Notes under the pieces: generated by a model
Databases searched by the model: none
What the model was told of the DNA's origin: nothing
What the model saw: only the letters and a program-made list of their open reading frames with translations
Position numbers and translations under genes: made by a program
In this document: piece by piece, positions 34,415-43,056 of the stretch
Layout: each line of letters begins with the position of its first letter
Numbering within the stretch: position 1 is the stretch's first letter
Source: Rathayibacter rathayi
Lineage (GTDB): Bacteria; Actinomycetota; Actinomycetes; Actinomycetales; Microbacteriaceae
NCBI RefSeq assembly: GCF_004011095.1
Contig: NZ_CP028129.1
Coordinates: 930,001 to 994,000, forward strand
Direction: 5' to 3'
Length of the DNA: 64,000 bases

Positions 34415-35119
34415 GTGGGCCGCTCCTCGGCGCGCGCCCTCCCCGCCGGTTCCGCCGTTCTGCTGAGTATCGGGCAGGTGCTGGCCCGGCTGACCACCGA
34501 GTTCCCGGATGTCACCCCGTCCAAGCTGCGTTTCCTGGAGGAGCAGGGGCTTGTCTCGCCGGCCCGTACCGACTCCGGCTACCGCAAGTTCTCCCCGTCC
34601 GACGTCGAAAGACTCCGGATGATCCTCGCGCTGCAGCGCGACCACTACTTGCCGCTGAAGGTGATCCGCGGCTACCTCGACGACATCGACGCCGGGCGCG
34701 AGCCCGCCCTGCCCGCGGGCGTCGGGGGTCCGGGTGCCTCGCTCCTTGGTCCGGCCACCCGGCTGACCCGGGAGGGACTGGTGGCCGAGTCCGGCGCCAC
34801 ACCCGCCCTCGTTCAGGAGGCGGTCGCTGCGGGCCTCGTGCGGGGCGGCGACGTGTTCGGTGACGAGGCCGTGACCACGCTCAAGGCGCTCGTCGACCTT
34901 AGCCGCTCGGGTATCGAGCCGCGCCACCTTCGTCCGCTCCGGGTCGCCGTCGAACGCGAGATGTCCCTCATCGAGAGCGTCGTCGCCTCCAGTGCGCGCC
35001 GCGGCGAGGCCTCCGGGTCGGCCGGCGCCGCCGAGAACGCGGTGAGCCTGGCCACCCAGCTGGGCACGATCCGGGGGGCGATGGTGCGCAGCGCCCTCTC
35101 GCGGATTGCCCGCTCGTGA
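34415..35119 (+). CDS. ftsR: MerR-family regulator FtsR
   Basis: A 234-residue MerR-type DNA-binding protein. Residues 17-90 give LSIGQVLARLTTEFPDVTPSKLRFLEEQGLV and YRKFSPSDVERLRMILALQRDHYLPL. The C-terminal part, rich in Ala and Gly, matches the family called FtsR, which activates ftsZ in Corynebacterium and is encoded next to the FHA gene. GTG is the start; the gene follows garA by three bases and is likely co-translated. The downstream second MerR gene has its own leader with a dyad. Confidence 0.88.
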   Translation: MGRSSARALPAGSAVLLSIGQVLARLTTEFPDVTPSKLRFLEEQGLVSPARTDSGYRKFSPSDVERLRMILALQRDHYLPLKVIRGYLDDIDAGREPALPAGVGGPGASLLGPATRLTREGLVAESGATPALVQEAVAAGLVRGGDVFGDEAVTTLKALVDLSRSGIEPRHLRPLRVAVEREMSLIESVVASSARRGEASGSAGAAENAVSLATQLGTIRGAMVRSALSRIARS

Positions 35120-35226
35120 GCGTCGCTCCGCCCGCGGCGGAGGGCCCCGCGCGACACGCCGCGGCCCCGGGGCCGATGTCGTTTACTCGGTCGGCCCCGG
35201 TGGGTACGGTAGGGAGCGCGTTCGGA

Positions 35227-35245
35227 GGATCCGGCGTCCGGATCC
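35227..35245. promoter_or_regulatory. 19-bp perfect dyad upstream of the second MerR gene
   Basis: GGATCCGG-CGT-CCGGATCC is a perfect inverted repeat 13 bases before the ATG at 35259. MerR-family operators often span 19 bp, so it could be a self-operator; as RNA it would form a stable hairpin near the ribosome binding site. TACGGT upstream (about 35204) may be the -10. Confidence 0.5.
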
Positions 35246-35258
35246 GAGAGGCACAGGG

Positions 35259-35804
35259 ATGAGAGAAGTCAGCCGCGACGTCAGCGGCCAGCGCGACCTC
35301 CTCCTGTTCACGGACGGACTGCCCGAACTCGACGCCGACGCCGGCTACCGGGGGGCCGTTGCGGCTCGCGCTGCCGGCATCACCTACCGCCAGCTCGACT
35401 ACTGGGCCCGCACCGGACTCGTCGAGCCCACCGTGCGCGGTGCCTCGGGCTCCGGTACCCAACGCCTCTACGGCTTCCGCGACATCCTCGTGCTCAAGCT
35501 CGTCAAGCGCCTCCTCGACACCGGCATCTCGCTTCAGCAGATTCGCACGGCCGTCACTCAGCTCCGCGAGTCCGGGGTCGACGACCTCGCGCAGACGACG
35601 CTGATGAGCGACGGCGCGAGCGTCTACCTCTGCACGTCGGACGACGAGGTCATCGACCTGCTCAGCCGTGGTCAGGGCGTCTTCGGTATCGCCGTCGGCA
35701 AGGTGCTCCGTGAGGTCGAGTCGAGTCTGGTCGAACTCGACCACCAGTCGGTCGATCCCACCGACGAACTGGCTCAGCGCCGCGCCTCCCGCCGCGCCGG
35801 CTGA
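35259..35804 (+). CDS. second MerR-family regulator (Rv1830-like)
   Basis: A 181-residue MerR protein resembling M. tuberculosis Rv1830 and Corynebacterium homologues. The DNA-binding part is GITYRQLDYWARTGLVEPTVR followed by RLYGFRDILVLKLVKRLLDTGISLQQIRTAV. The rest contains SVYLCTSDDEVIDLLSRGQGVFGIAVGKVL. In mycobacteria the DUF151 nuclease gene Rv1829 lies between Rv1828 and this gene; it is absent here. The ATG at 35259 follows a 19-bp dyad. The role in this organism is not known; the family is linked to growth and division. Confidence 0.88.
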   Translation: MREVSRDVSGQRDLLLFTDGLPELDADAGYRGAVAARAAGITYRQLDYWARTGLVEPTVRGASGSGTQRLYGFRDILVLKLVKRLLDTGISLQQIRTAVTQLRESGVDDLAQTTLMSDGASVYLCTSDDEVIDLLSRGQGVFGIAVGKVLREVESSLVELDHQSVDPTDELAQRRASRRAG

Positions 35805-35959
35805 GGGGGCTCGGTCTCTCCGCAGTCTCGGTACGCCCTGCCCTTGTGCAGCGACCGCGCGCCGTTCGAGTTCGTGCTGATCCCGTAGCGGGCGCAGACC
35901 GGGTCTCGAGATCCCCCACCGGACGCCCCGCCACCGGGAACGGCCGGTCTCCCCGCCTC

Positions 35960-36769
35960 TTACTTCGCGGCCGGGACCTGCTCACCGATACGGCCGGTGC
36001 GGATGACGCGGTCGAGCAGCAGGTCGAAGTTGTGCGCCATCTCCTGCGCGCTCTCGCCGGGCCAGACGTGGACGGGCTTCGCTGCGCCCTGCGCCTGCTG
36101 AAGCGAGGTCCGCTCGGGCAGCTGCGGGCTGAGCACGAGCGGCCCGAACATGTCGCGCAGCTCCTTGATGCGGAACTGGTGCTCGAGCGACTGCACGCGA
36201 GCACGGTTGACGATGATGCCGAGCGGCTGCAAGCGCGGGCTCAGGCCACGGCGGATCTCCTCGATCGCACGCAGGGCACGATCGGCGGCGGCCACCGAGA
36301 ACAGGCCGGGCTCAGTGACGACGGCCACGCGGTCACTCGCCGCCCAGGCGGTGCGGGTGAGCGCGTTGAGCGAGGGAGCGCAGTCGATCAGGACGAGGTC
36401 GTAGTCGGCCTCGACGCTGGCGAGGGCCTCCTCGAGCTTCCAGATGTCGCGGATGCTGGGGTGCGGTCCATCGAAGTTGATCGCGGAGGGGCTGCCGATC
36501 AGCACGTCGATCGTGCCGTGGTGCTCCTTGGTCCAGCCGGAGGGGGCAATCGCCGAACGGACGATCTTCTCCTTCGGCGACGTCAGGACATCGGCGATGT
36601 TGAGGTGACCGGCGACGTTGATGTCCATTCCGGTCGACACGTCGGACTGGGGATCGAGGTCGACGACCAGCGTTCGCAGGCCCTTCGAGAACGCCGCGGA
36701 TGCAAGGCCGAGGGTCACCGTGGTCTTGCCGACGCCGCCCTTGAGGGAGCTCACGCTGAGTACATGCAT
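35960..36769 (-). CDS. ParA-family ATPase
   Basis: A 269-residue ParA/MinD-like ATPase. The deviant Walker A motif is SLKGGVGKTTVTLGLASA at about residues 8-25, with DLDPQSDVSTGM and DYDLVLIDCAPSLNALTRTAWAASD following. The C-terminal QLPERTSLQQAQGAAKPV is typical of the actinobacterial ParA-like group. There is no ParB gene next to it, so this is probably an orphan ParA used for positioning a protein or complex, not the chromosomal partitioning pair. It is divergent from a larger MinD-like ATPase gene; the two may share control. Confidence 0.88.
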   Translation of the reverse strand: MHVLSVSSLKGGVGKTTVTLGLASAAFSKGLRTLVVDLDPQSDVSTGMDINVAGHLNIADVLTSPKEKIVRSAIAPSGWTKEHHGTIDVLIGSPSAINFDGPHPSIRDIWKLEEALASVEADYDLVLIDCAPSLNALTRTAWAASDRVAVVTEPGLFSVAAADRALRAIEEIRRGLSPRLQPLGIIVNRARVQSLEHQFRIKELRDMFGPLVLSPQLPERTSLQQAQGAAKPVHVWPGESAQEMAHNFDLLLDRVIRTGRIGEQVPAAK

Positions 36770-36833
36770 GGCTGACTACTTTACGTTCCCCCGGGCGGCA
36801 GAACCTAACCGTTCTCCGCGCACGTCGTCCACA

Positions 36834-36849
36834 GCGCCTGCGCAGGCGC
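36834..36849. promoter_or_regulatory. 16-bp perfect palindrome between the two ATPase genes
   Basis: GCGCCTGCGCAGGCGC is a perfect palindrome in the middle of the 175-bp divergent region. A smaller dyad, AGAAC (36800-36804) with GTTCT (36811-36815), lies on the ParA side. Neither resembles parS. Confidence 0.55.
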
Positions 36850-36910
36850 GTCCCACTAGCAGCAGCGGCGGGCTCCGACCAAGCCGCCCGGCGCGATCCG
36901 AGCCCGCCGG

Positions 36911-36916
36911 TACACT
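36911..36916 (+). promoter_or_regulatory. -10 hexamer TACACT of the MinD-like gene
   Basis: TACACT lies 29 bases before the ATG at 36945, leaving room for the GGAAGGAGG ribosome binding site. Confidence 0.5.
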
Positions 36917-36944
36917 CATCGCAAGCGGAAGGAGGCTCGTTCGC

Positions 36945-38408
36945 ATGGATGAGCGCAACGACGAACAGCCCGACACTGGTCCCACGCCGCGGACCGCTAT
37001 GGACGCGGCTCGGGAGTCGGGTCAGTACTCTCCGCGGCCGAACTCCCCTCGGCCGGACTCTCCGCGGCCGAACTCTCCTCGGGCGAGCGACACCGCACCG
37101 ACCCTCCTGCCCGACGGAGTGCTGATCACTCCGCCCGGCCCGCGGCGCCGCTCGACCGCTCCCGCGCCGGTCGAGGACGAGGAGGCGATCGACGTCGGTC
37201 GACTCGGCCTGCCGCCCAGCCGCTCGCACGCCCTCCTGCCCCCGGAGCCCGCTTCTCCTTCGGCGCCCGCTCCCGATTCGCCCGCTCCCGATTCGCCCGC
37301 TCCGGTGGCGCACGGACCCGTCACAGCGGGCATCCCGACCCGGGCCCCGCTGTCGCCGCTCGACGAGCCGGCCGGCGAGCACGCCGCCGGACTCACCCGC
37401 CGGGACCGCCTGCGCGCCGAGTCCTCGAGTGGATCTCCCACTCCGAGCGTGCCCAGCGCAGCGGCGCCCGAGTCGGCGTCGATGCTCACACCCGACCGGT
37501 TGCTCGAGGTCAACCGCAAGACGCGGCCCGCCCCCACCGGAGGCTGGCATCGCTTTCTCTACGGCGTCAGCTTCCACACGGTCAATCTCGGCGACTCGGC
37601 CAAGGTCAAGGCCTGGAAGGCGATGGACGAGCGGATCGGCCGGCAGTTCGAGGGCGGCACCCGCTTCGTCCCGGTGATGACCCGTAAGGGCGGCGTCGGT
37701 AAGACCACGGTCACGACGCTCCTCGGCATGGCCCTCGCCGATGCCCGCGAGGACCGCATCATCGCCGTGGACGCCAACCCCGACCGCGGCACGCTCGCCG
37801 AGCGCGTGCCGAAGCAGACGCGGGCGACGGTTCGCGACGTCGTGAACCGTGCCGCAGGGGTGATCGGCTTCACCGAGTTCTCGACGATGGTCTCGCGCGA
37901 CGAGACCCGCCTCGACGTGCTTGCCTCCGATACCGATCCGCAGCTCTCCGAGGCGTTCGACGAGGACGACTACAACGTGGTCGCCGACCTGGTCGAGCGC
38001 TTCTACTCGATCATGCTCACTGACTGCGGCACGGGAATCGTGCACTCGGTGATGCGGCCGACGCTGCAGCGAGCCGACACCGTCGTGATCGTCTCGGGCG
38101 GCAGCGTCGACGAGGCGCGCCTCGCCTCCGAGACCCTCACCTGGCTCGACGCGAACGGCTACGGTGCACTGGTGCGCAACGCGGTCGTCGCGCTCAACAC
38201 GGCGACGCAGGGCACGAGTCTGGTCAAGCTGGAGGAGATCGAGTCGCACTTCCGCTCCCGCGTTCGCGATATCGTCCGCATCCCGTACGACCCGGTGCTC
38301 GCTGCCGGGTCTGTCGTGAAGTGGGAGCAGCTGCGCGAGGGCACGAAGGAGGCTGCGCGTCTGCTCGCCGCGCTCGTCGTCGAAGGCATGCCGGTCCGCC
38401 GTGTCTGA
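36945..38408 (+). CDS. proline-rich MinD/ParA-like ATPase (EspI-like architecture)
   Basis: A 487-residue protein. The first 185 residues are Pro/Ser/Ala-rich and disordered, with internal repeats (NSPRPDSPRP, APDSPAPDSP). After LLEVNRKTRPAPTGGWHRFL the C-terminal ATPase follows: Walker A TRKGGVGKTTVTTLLG at about 245-260, then IIAVDANPDRGTLAERV and RFYSIMLTDCGTGIVHSVMR. This plan matches the MinD-like ATPases of actinobacteria such as EspI, which influence type VII secretion or cell polarity. No ESX gene is near. GGAAGGAGG precedes the ATG. The next gene starts eight bases before this one ends. Confidence 0.8.
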   Translation: MDERNDEQPDTGPTPRTAMDAARESGQYSPRPNSPRPDSPRPNSPRASDTAPTLLPDGVLITPPGPRRRSTAPAPVEDEEAIDVGRLGLPPSRSHALLPPEPASPSAPAPDSPAPDSPAPVAHGPVTAGIPTRAPLSPLDEPAGEHAAGLTRRDRLRAESSSGSPTPSVPSAAAPESASMLTPDRLLEVNRKTRPAPTGGWHRFLYGVSFHTVNLGDSAKVKAWKAMDERIGRQFEGGTRFVPVMTRKGGVGKTTVTTLLGMALADAREDRIIAVDANPDRGTLAERVPKQTRATVRDVVNRAAGVIGFTEFSTMVSRDETRLDVLASDTDPQLSEAFDEDDYNVVADLVERFYSIMLTDCGTGIVHSVMRPTLQRADTVVIVSGGSVDEARLASETLTWLDANGYGALVRNAVVALNTATQGTSLVKLEEIESHFRSRVRDIVRIPYDPVLAAGSVVKWEQLREGTKEAARLLAALVVEGMPVRRV

Positions 38409-39843
38409 TCTCGGCGACGCCACTCGGGACGACGCCTTCGACCTGATCGTGATCGGTGCGGGCTCCGGCAACTCGATCGTCGGACCCGAGTTCGACGACC
38501 TGCGGGTCGCGATCCTCGACGACGGCGAGTGGTTCGGCGGCACCTGCCTCAACGCGGGCTGTATCCCCACGAAGATGTTCGTCCACGTCGCCGATGTCGT
38601 CACCGACGTCGACCAGGGCGAGCGGATTGGCGTCCGCTCCCGGCTCCGGCGCCCCGAGTGGGCCGAGGTCCGCGACCGGGTCTTCGGTCGGATCGACGCA
38701 ATCAGCGACGGCGGCTTCGAGTACCGCGACCAGCGCTCCCCGAATGTGACTGTGCTGCGCGAGAGCTTCGGCTTCGAGTCCCTCGGCGACGGCGCCCGAC
38801 CCCACGTCCTCGTCAGCGCGAGCGGAGCACGCATCAGCGCCCCGCAGGTCGTCCTTGCCGCCGGCTCCCGACCGCGACCCCTCCTCGCGGCCTACGAGCC
38901 CGACCCGCGCATCCACGACTCCTCCTCTGTGATGCGGCTGGACGAGCTCCCCGATCGGATGCTGATCCTGGGTGGAGGCGCGGTGGCCGTCGAATTCGCG
39001 CACGTCTTCTCCTCCTTCGGCACCGCGGTCACCGTCGCCGTCCGCAGCGACCGCCTCCTTCGCGCCCTCGACGAGGACGTCGCCCGCCGCTTCACCGCGA
39101 TCGCCGCAGAGCGCTATACCGTGCTGACCGGCGTGAGCGTCGACAGCGTCGATGCCCGCGAGGACGGTCTGCACGTCGCCCTCGACGATGGCACGTCGGT
39201 CGGGACCGATCTGCTCCTGGTCGCTCACGGTCGCCAACCCAACAGCGATACTGTCGCCGCCGCTGCCGTCGGTGTCGACCTGCACGAGGACGGCCGGATC
39301 AGCGTCGACTCCGAACAGCGCGTGCTCTCCGGCGGCCGCCCCGTGCCCGGGCTCTTCGCGCTCGGAGACGTCTCGTCGCGCTGGCAGCTCAAACACGTCG
39401 CCAACCACGAGGCGCGACTCGTCGCCCACAACCTCCTGCACCCGCAGGAACTGCTGTCCAACACCCTCTCGCCGGTGCCGGGAGCGATCTTCGCCCACCC
39501 ACAGATCGCCCACTTCGGCCTCACCGCGGCCCACGCTCAGGAGCAGGGGCTCGACGTGATCACCGTCACCCAGGAGTACGGCTCCACTGCGTTCGGCTGG
39601 GCGCTCGAAGACGACTCGAGCGCCTGCCTCCTGGTCGTTGGACTCGACGGCGCCCTCCTCGGCGCGCACATCATCGGGCCGCAGGCCAGTATCCTCATTC
39701 AGCCGCTCATCCACGCCGCCAGCGCCGGCATCGGCATCCGCGGACTCGCCCGCAGCCAGTACTGGCCGCACCCCGCAGCGAGCGAAGTCGTCGAAAACGC
39801 CCTCCTGAGCGCGGAGGAGGCCCTGAGGGAGCGCAGCACATGA
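38401..39843 (+). CDS. mtr: mycothione reductase
   Basis: A 480-residue FAD disulfide reductase. FAD loop: [18 protein letters not shown]; redox cysteines C49 and C54 in [19 protein letters not shown] loop: [20 protein letters not shown]-terminal [13 protein letters not shown]. The GAGSGN start and the interrupted text separate it from dihydrolipoyl dehydrogenase and mark it as mycothione reductase, which recycles the mycothiol disulfide to mycothiol, the low-molecular thiol of actinobacteria. It begins with GTG inside the previous gene, and its stop overlaps the def start (ATGA). Substrate identity is by family. Confidence 0.9.
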   Translation: MSDLGDATRDDAFDLIVIGAGSGNSIVGPEFDDLRVAILDDGEWFGGTCLNAGCIPTKMFVHVADVVTDVDQGERIGVRSRLRRPEWAEVRDRVFGRIDAISDGGFEYRDQRSPNVTVLRESFGFESLGDGARPHVLVSASGARISAPQVVLAAGSRPRPLLAAYEPDPRIHDSSSVMRLDELPDRMLILGGGAVAVEFAHVFSSFGTAVTVAVRSDRLLRALDEDVARRFTAIAAERYTVLTGVSVDSVDAREDGLHVALDDGTSVGTDLLLVAHGRQPNSDTVAAAAVGVDLHEDGRISVDSEQRVLSGGRPVPGLFALGDVSSRWQLKHVANHEARLVAHNLLHPQELLSNTLSPVPGAIFAHPQIAHFGLTAAHAQEQGLDVITVTQEYGSTAFGWALEDDSSACLLVVGLDGALLGAHIIGPQASILIQPLIHAASAGIGIRGLARSQYWPHPAASEVVENALLSAEEALRERST

Positions 39844-40331
39844 CCGAACGCCAGATCCGGATCTTCGGGGACCCGGTGCTGAAAACCCCTTCCTTGACCA
39901 TCAACACGGTCGACGCCGGAGTTCGCGGCCTCGTCGAGGACCTCCTCGACAGCGTCCGCCCGCCCGGACGAGCCGGCGTCGCGGCCCCCCAGATCGGCGT
40001 CAACCTCCGCGCCTTCAGCTACAACGTCGACGGCGTCATCGGCTACATCCTCAACCCTGAGATCATCGAGCTCGGCGGAGAACCGCAGCCCGTGGACGAA
40101 GGCTGCCTCTCGGTCCCGAACCTCTGGTACCCGGCGATCCGCTACCCGCACGCGAAGGTTCGCGGCACCGACCTCGACGGTAACGACATCGTCCTCGAAG
40201 GCGACGGTCTGATGGCCCAGGCCCTCCAACACGAATGCGACCACCTCGACGGACGGCTCTACCTCGACCGCCTCTCGAAGGACGACCGCCGCGCCGCCAT
40301 GAAAGCCGTCCGCGAATCGCACTGGTTCTGA
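39840..40331 (+). CDS. def: peptide deformylase
   Basis: A 163-residue iron or zinc enzyme that removes the formyl group from new proteins. The three family motifs are present: GVAAPQIGV (46-54), DEGCLSVP with the metal cysteine C89, and QHECDHLDG with H131, E132 and H135. It is a type I deformylase of normal length for actinobacteria. The ATG overlaps the mtr stop by four bases, so it is translationally coupled. A five-copy 127-bp repeat array begins ten bases after its stop. Confidence 0.95.
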   Translation: MTERQIRIFGDPVLKTPSLTINTVDAGVRGLVEDLLDSVRPPGRAGVAAPQIGVNLRAFSYNVDGVIGYILNPEIIELGGEPQPVDEGCLSVPNLWYPAIRYPHAKVRGTDLDGNDIVLEGDGLMAQALQHECDHLDGRLYLDRLSKDDRRAAMKAVRESHWF

Positions 40332-40340
40332 GTTCGATTT

Positions 40341-40963
40341 CGAGCCGGTCCCTGCCCGGCTCGGCGCGGTTGGCTTTTCAAGATGGGCGCGTTGGGTGGA
40401 GCGGGGTGCGTTTCGCCGACGGGAAAGCGCTGGGACGCGCTTTGCCGGATACGGCTGTGTGTGATGTCGAGCCGGTCCCTGCCCGGCTCGGCGCGGTTGG
40501 CTTTCCAAGATGGGGGCGTTGGGTGGGGCGGGGTGCGTTTCGCCGACGGGAAAGCGCTGGGACGCGCTTTGCCGGATACGGCTGTGTGTGATGTCGAGCC
40601 GGTCCCTGCCCGGCTCGGCGCGGTTGGCTTTCCAAGATGGGGGCGTTGGGTGGGGCGGGGTGCGTTTCGCCGACGGGAAAGCGCTGGGACGCGCTTTGCC
40701 GGATACGGCTGTGTGTGATGTCGAGCCGGTCCCTGCCCGGCTCGGCGCGGTTGGCTTTCCAAGATGGGGGCGTTGGGTGGGGCGGGGTGCGTTTCGCCGA
40801 CGGGAAAGCGCTGGGACGCGCTTTGCCGGATACGGCTGTGTGTGATGTCGAGCCGGTCCCTGCCCGGCTCGGCGCGGTTGGCTGTCCAAGATGGGCGCGT
40901 TTTGTGGAGCGGGGTGCGTTTCGCCGACGGGAAAGCGCTGGGACGCGCTTGCCCGGATACGGC
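40341..40963. repeat. five 127-bp tandem repeats
   Basis: CGAGCCGGTCCCTGCCCGG starts copies at 40341, 40468, 40595, 40722 and 40849, exactly 127 bases apart; the last is cut at about 115 bases. Copies 2, 3 and 4 are identical. Copies 1 and 5 share variants against the middle ones (GGGCGCG and GTGGAGC instead of GGGGGCG and GTGGGGC). Each unit holds two hairpins: CGAGCCGG/CCGGCTCG with a 7-base loop, and AAAGCGC/GCGCTTT with a 6-base loop. 127 is not a multiple of three, so no protein repeat is encoded although all frames are open over long distances. The array and its flanks fill the 679 bp between def and fadD. Confidence 0.95.
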
Positions 40964-41010
40964 GAGAAGCGGGTGTTGAGGAGGGTAGAGCGGGGGCGGG
41001 CGGGCGGGCG

Positions 41011-42834
41011 TCAGCGGAGGGAGATGCCCTCGGTGGCGGGAGCGGCGGAGTAGACGGCGGCGATGGTGCCGGCGAAATCGGCGAGGATGACGTTTCGCTT
41101 GATGCTCATCTTCGGAGTCAGGTGACCGCTGGCCTCGGTGAACTCGGTCGGCAGGATCACGAATTTCCGGACCGACTCCGCACGGGACACCCGCTCGTTC
41201 GCCGCATCAACGGCCCGCTGCACCTCAGCCAGCACAGCAGGATTCACGGCCGCAGCGTCGAGCGACAGACCTGCATCCTGCCCGTTATTCGCCAGCCAGG
41301 TGGGCAGCATCTCGGAGTCGAGCGTGACCAGCGCGGCGATGAACGGACGCTGATCACCCACGACAACGACCTGCCCGACCAGCGGATTCGCCCGAATCGG
41401 ATCCTCGAGCGCAGCCGGCGCCACATTCTTGCCGCCCGCCGTCACGATGATCTCTTTCTTCCGACCCGTGACCCGCAGGTAGCCGTCCTCATCGAGCGCT
41501 CCGAGATCGCCCGTCCGGAACCACTCGCCGTCGAACGACTCCGCCGTGGCCGCTTCGTTGTTCCAGTAGCCGCCGAAGACGTCGATCCCGCGCACCTGGA
41601 TCTCCCCATCGTCCGCAATGCGCACCGAGACGCCCGGCATCGCCGGACCGACCGAGCCGATCTTGAACCGCTCCGTGCGGTTCACCGTGGCGGGCGCCGT
41701 CGTCTCGGTGAGGCCGTAGCCCTCGAGGATCTTGATGCCGAGGCTGTGGAAGAAGTGCCCGAGCCGGTCGCCCAGCGGCGCGGAACCGGACACGGCGAAG
41801 CGCACACTGCCGCCCATCGCGGCCCGCAGCTTCGAGTAGACGAGTCGGTCGAACAGCAGGAACTGCAGCCTCAGCGCAAACGGCACCGAGCCCGCCTCGA
41901 CCGCCATCGAATGAGCGACCGCGACATCGGCGGCGCGGCGGAAGATCTTCCCCCGTCCCGCGGCCTCGGCCTTCTGCTCGGCGGAGTTGTACACCTTCTC
42001 GAACACGCGAGGGACAGCCAGGAGGAAGGTCGGCTTGAACGAGGCGAGCGAGGGGAGCAGCTGCTTGGTGTCGGCCTGGTGCCCGACTTTCACCCCGCCG
42101 TGCACGCAGAGGATCGCGATGAAGCGCGCGAACACATGCGCGGTGGTGATGAACAGCAGCGTCGACGCGCCGGGCTGATGGATCAGTTCCGTCAACGCCA
42201 CGGCCGAGTTGCGGCTGAGCTCGACGAAGTTCGAGTGCCGGATGATGCAGCCCCTGGGCCGCCCGGTGGAGCCGGAGGTGTAGATGATCGTCGCGATGTC
42301 GGCACCGATGGCCAGCGAGCGGCGGCGCTCGATCTCGGCATCCGGGACATCGACGCCGCGCGCGACGAGCTTGTCGAGGTCGCCGAGTCCGATTTGCCAG
42401 GCGAGGCGCACCTCCGGCAGGTCGGCGCGGACTTCATCGAAGCGGGCGAAGTGCTCGGCGGTCTCGACGATCACGGCGTGTGCGCCGGAGTCGGCGAGGT
42501 TCCACTGCACCTGGGCGGGGGAGGAGGTCTCGTACACGGGAACGAGGACGCCGCCGGCGAACCAGACGGCGAAGTCGATCAGCGTCCACTCGTAACGGGT
42601 CTTGCAGATCAGCCCGACCTTCTCGCCCGGCTCAAGACCGACGGCGACGAACCCCTTGGCGAGCGCGGTGACCTGATCGAGGAACTCCCGCGCCGTGATG
42701 TCGCGCCAGCCGCCACCGTCGGGCAGCGCGAAGAGCGGCCTTTCGGGCGTCTCGCGCACGCGGTCGAGGAGGAGTGCGGTCGCGTTGGCCTGCGGATCGG
42801 CCGCCACCACCAGAGGGGAATCGAACTGGTCCAC
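41011..42834 (-). CDS. long-chain fatty acid CoA ligase (FadD15-like)
   Basis: A 607-residue ANL enzyme that activates fatty acids with ATP and CoA. The AMP-binding motif is IIYTSGSTGRPRGCIIRHSN, with GYGLTETTAPATVNR, GEWFRTGDLGALDEDGYLRVTGRKKEIIVTAGGKNVAP and the C-terminal LTPKMSIKRNVI. The size and order resemble mycobacterial FadD15 and FACL proteins of other actinobacteria. The GTG start has GAAGGAG five bases upstream. It diverges from the glucokinase gene, and in M. tuberculosis the corresponding fadD15 lies near the plsC/aroG/pknL block seen here. Confidence 0.9.
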   Translation of the reverse strand: MDQFDSPLVVAADPQANATALLLDRVRETPERPLFALPDGGGWRDITAREFLDQVTALAKGFVAVGLEPGEKVGLICKTRYEWTLIDFAVWFAGGVLVPVYETSSPAQVQWNLADSGAHAVIVETAEHFARFDEVRADLPEVRLAWQIGLGDLDKLVARGVDVPDAEIERRRSLAIGADIATIIYTSGSTGRPRGCIIRHSNFVELSRNSAVALTELIHQPGASTLLFITTAHVFARFIAILCVHGGVKVGHQADTKQLLPSLASFKPTFLLAVPRVFEKVYNSAEQKAEAAGRGKIFRRAADVAVAHSMAVEAGSVPFALRLQFLLFDRLVYSKLRAAMGGSVRFAVSGSAPLGDRLGHFFHSLGIKILEGYGLTETTAPATVNRTERFKIGSVGPAMPGVSVRIADDGEIQVRGIDVFGGYWNNEAATAESFDGEWFRTGDLGALDEDGYLRVTGRKKEIIVTAGGKNVAPAALEDPIRANPLVGQVVVVGDQRPFIAALVTLDSEMLPTWLANNGQDAGLSLDAAAVNPAVLAEVQRAVDAANERVSRAESVRKFVILPTEFTEASGHLTPKMSIKRNVILADFAGTIAAVYSAAPATEGISLR

Positions 42835-42909
42835 GGCAACTCCTTCGGTACCTGAATCAACGTCGTCTCCACCTTAGCGGCGTCGCGGAAGCTGTAGATC
42901 CTTTCATGC

Positions 42910-42988
42910 TGATAATCGCACGCAGAGCCGACACACCCCGCCGGGTCTCATCGCCGAGCCGCACCGGGCCCCTCTCGGTCACTACACT
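42910..42988 (+). promoter_or_regulatory. promoter elements upstream of glk
   Basis: The 222-bp divergent region between fadD and glk holds an AT-rich extended -10 (TGCTGATAAT, with TGATAAT at 42910-42916) and TACACT at 42983-42988. The second stands 69 bases before the GTG of glk. No -35 is clear. Confidence 0.4.
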
Positions 42989-43056
42989 CGTCCTGGCCAC
43001 CGCTCAGGTCGGCCCGCCGTCGCTCCCGCGCCGGTGACGACGGGAAGGCGGTTCGC

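Noticed and set aside
36800..36849. parS site for the ParA gene
   Set aside because: The palindrome GCGCCTGCGCAGGCGC does not resemble the actinobacterial parS (GTTTCACGTGAAAC type), and there is no parB gene.
39699..40889. A 396-residue open frame on the minus strand across def and the 127-bp repeats, plus several 111-residue frames on the plus strand
   Set aside because: They are caused by repeat units without stop codons. The unit is 127 bp, so the frame shifts each time and the same peptides appear in all three frames. The part over def is antisense to a certain gene.
40341..40963. CRISPR array
   Set aside because: The full 127-bp unit is repeated without variable spacers, and no cas genes are near.
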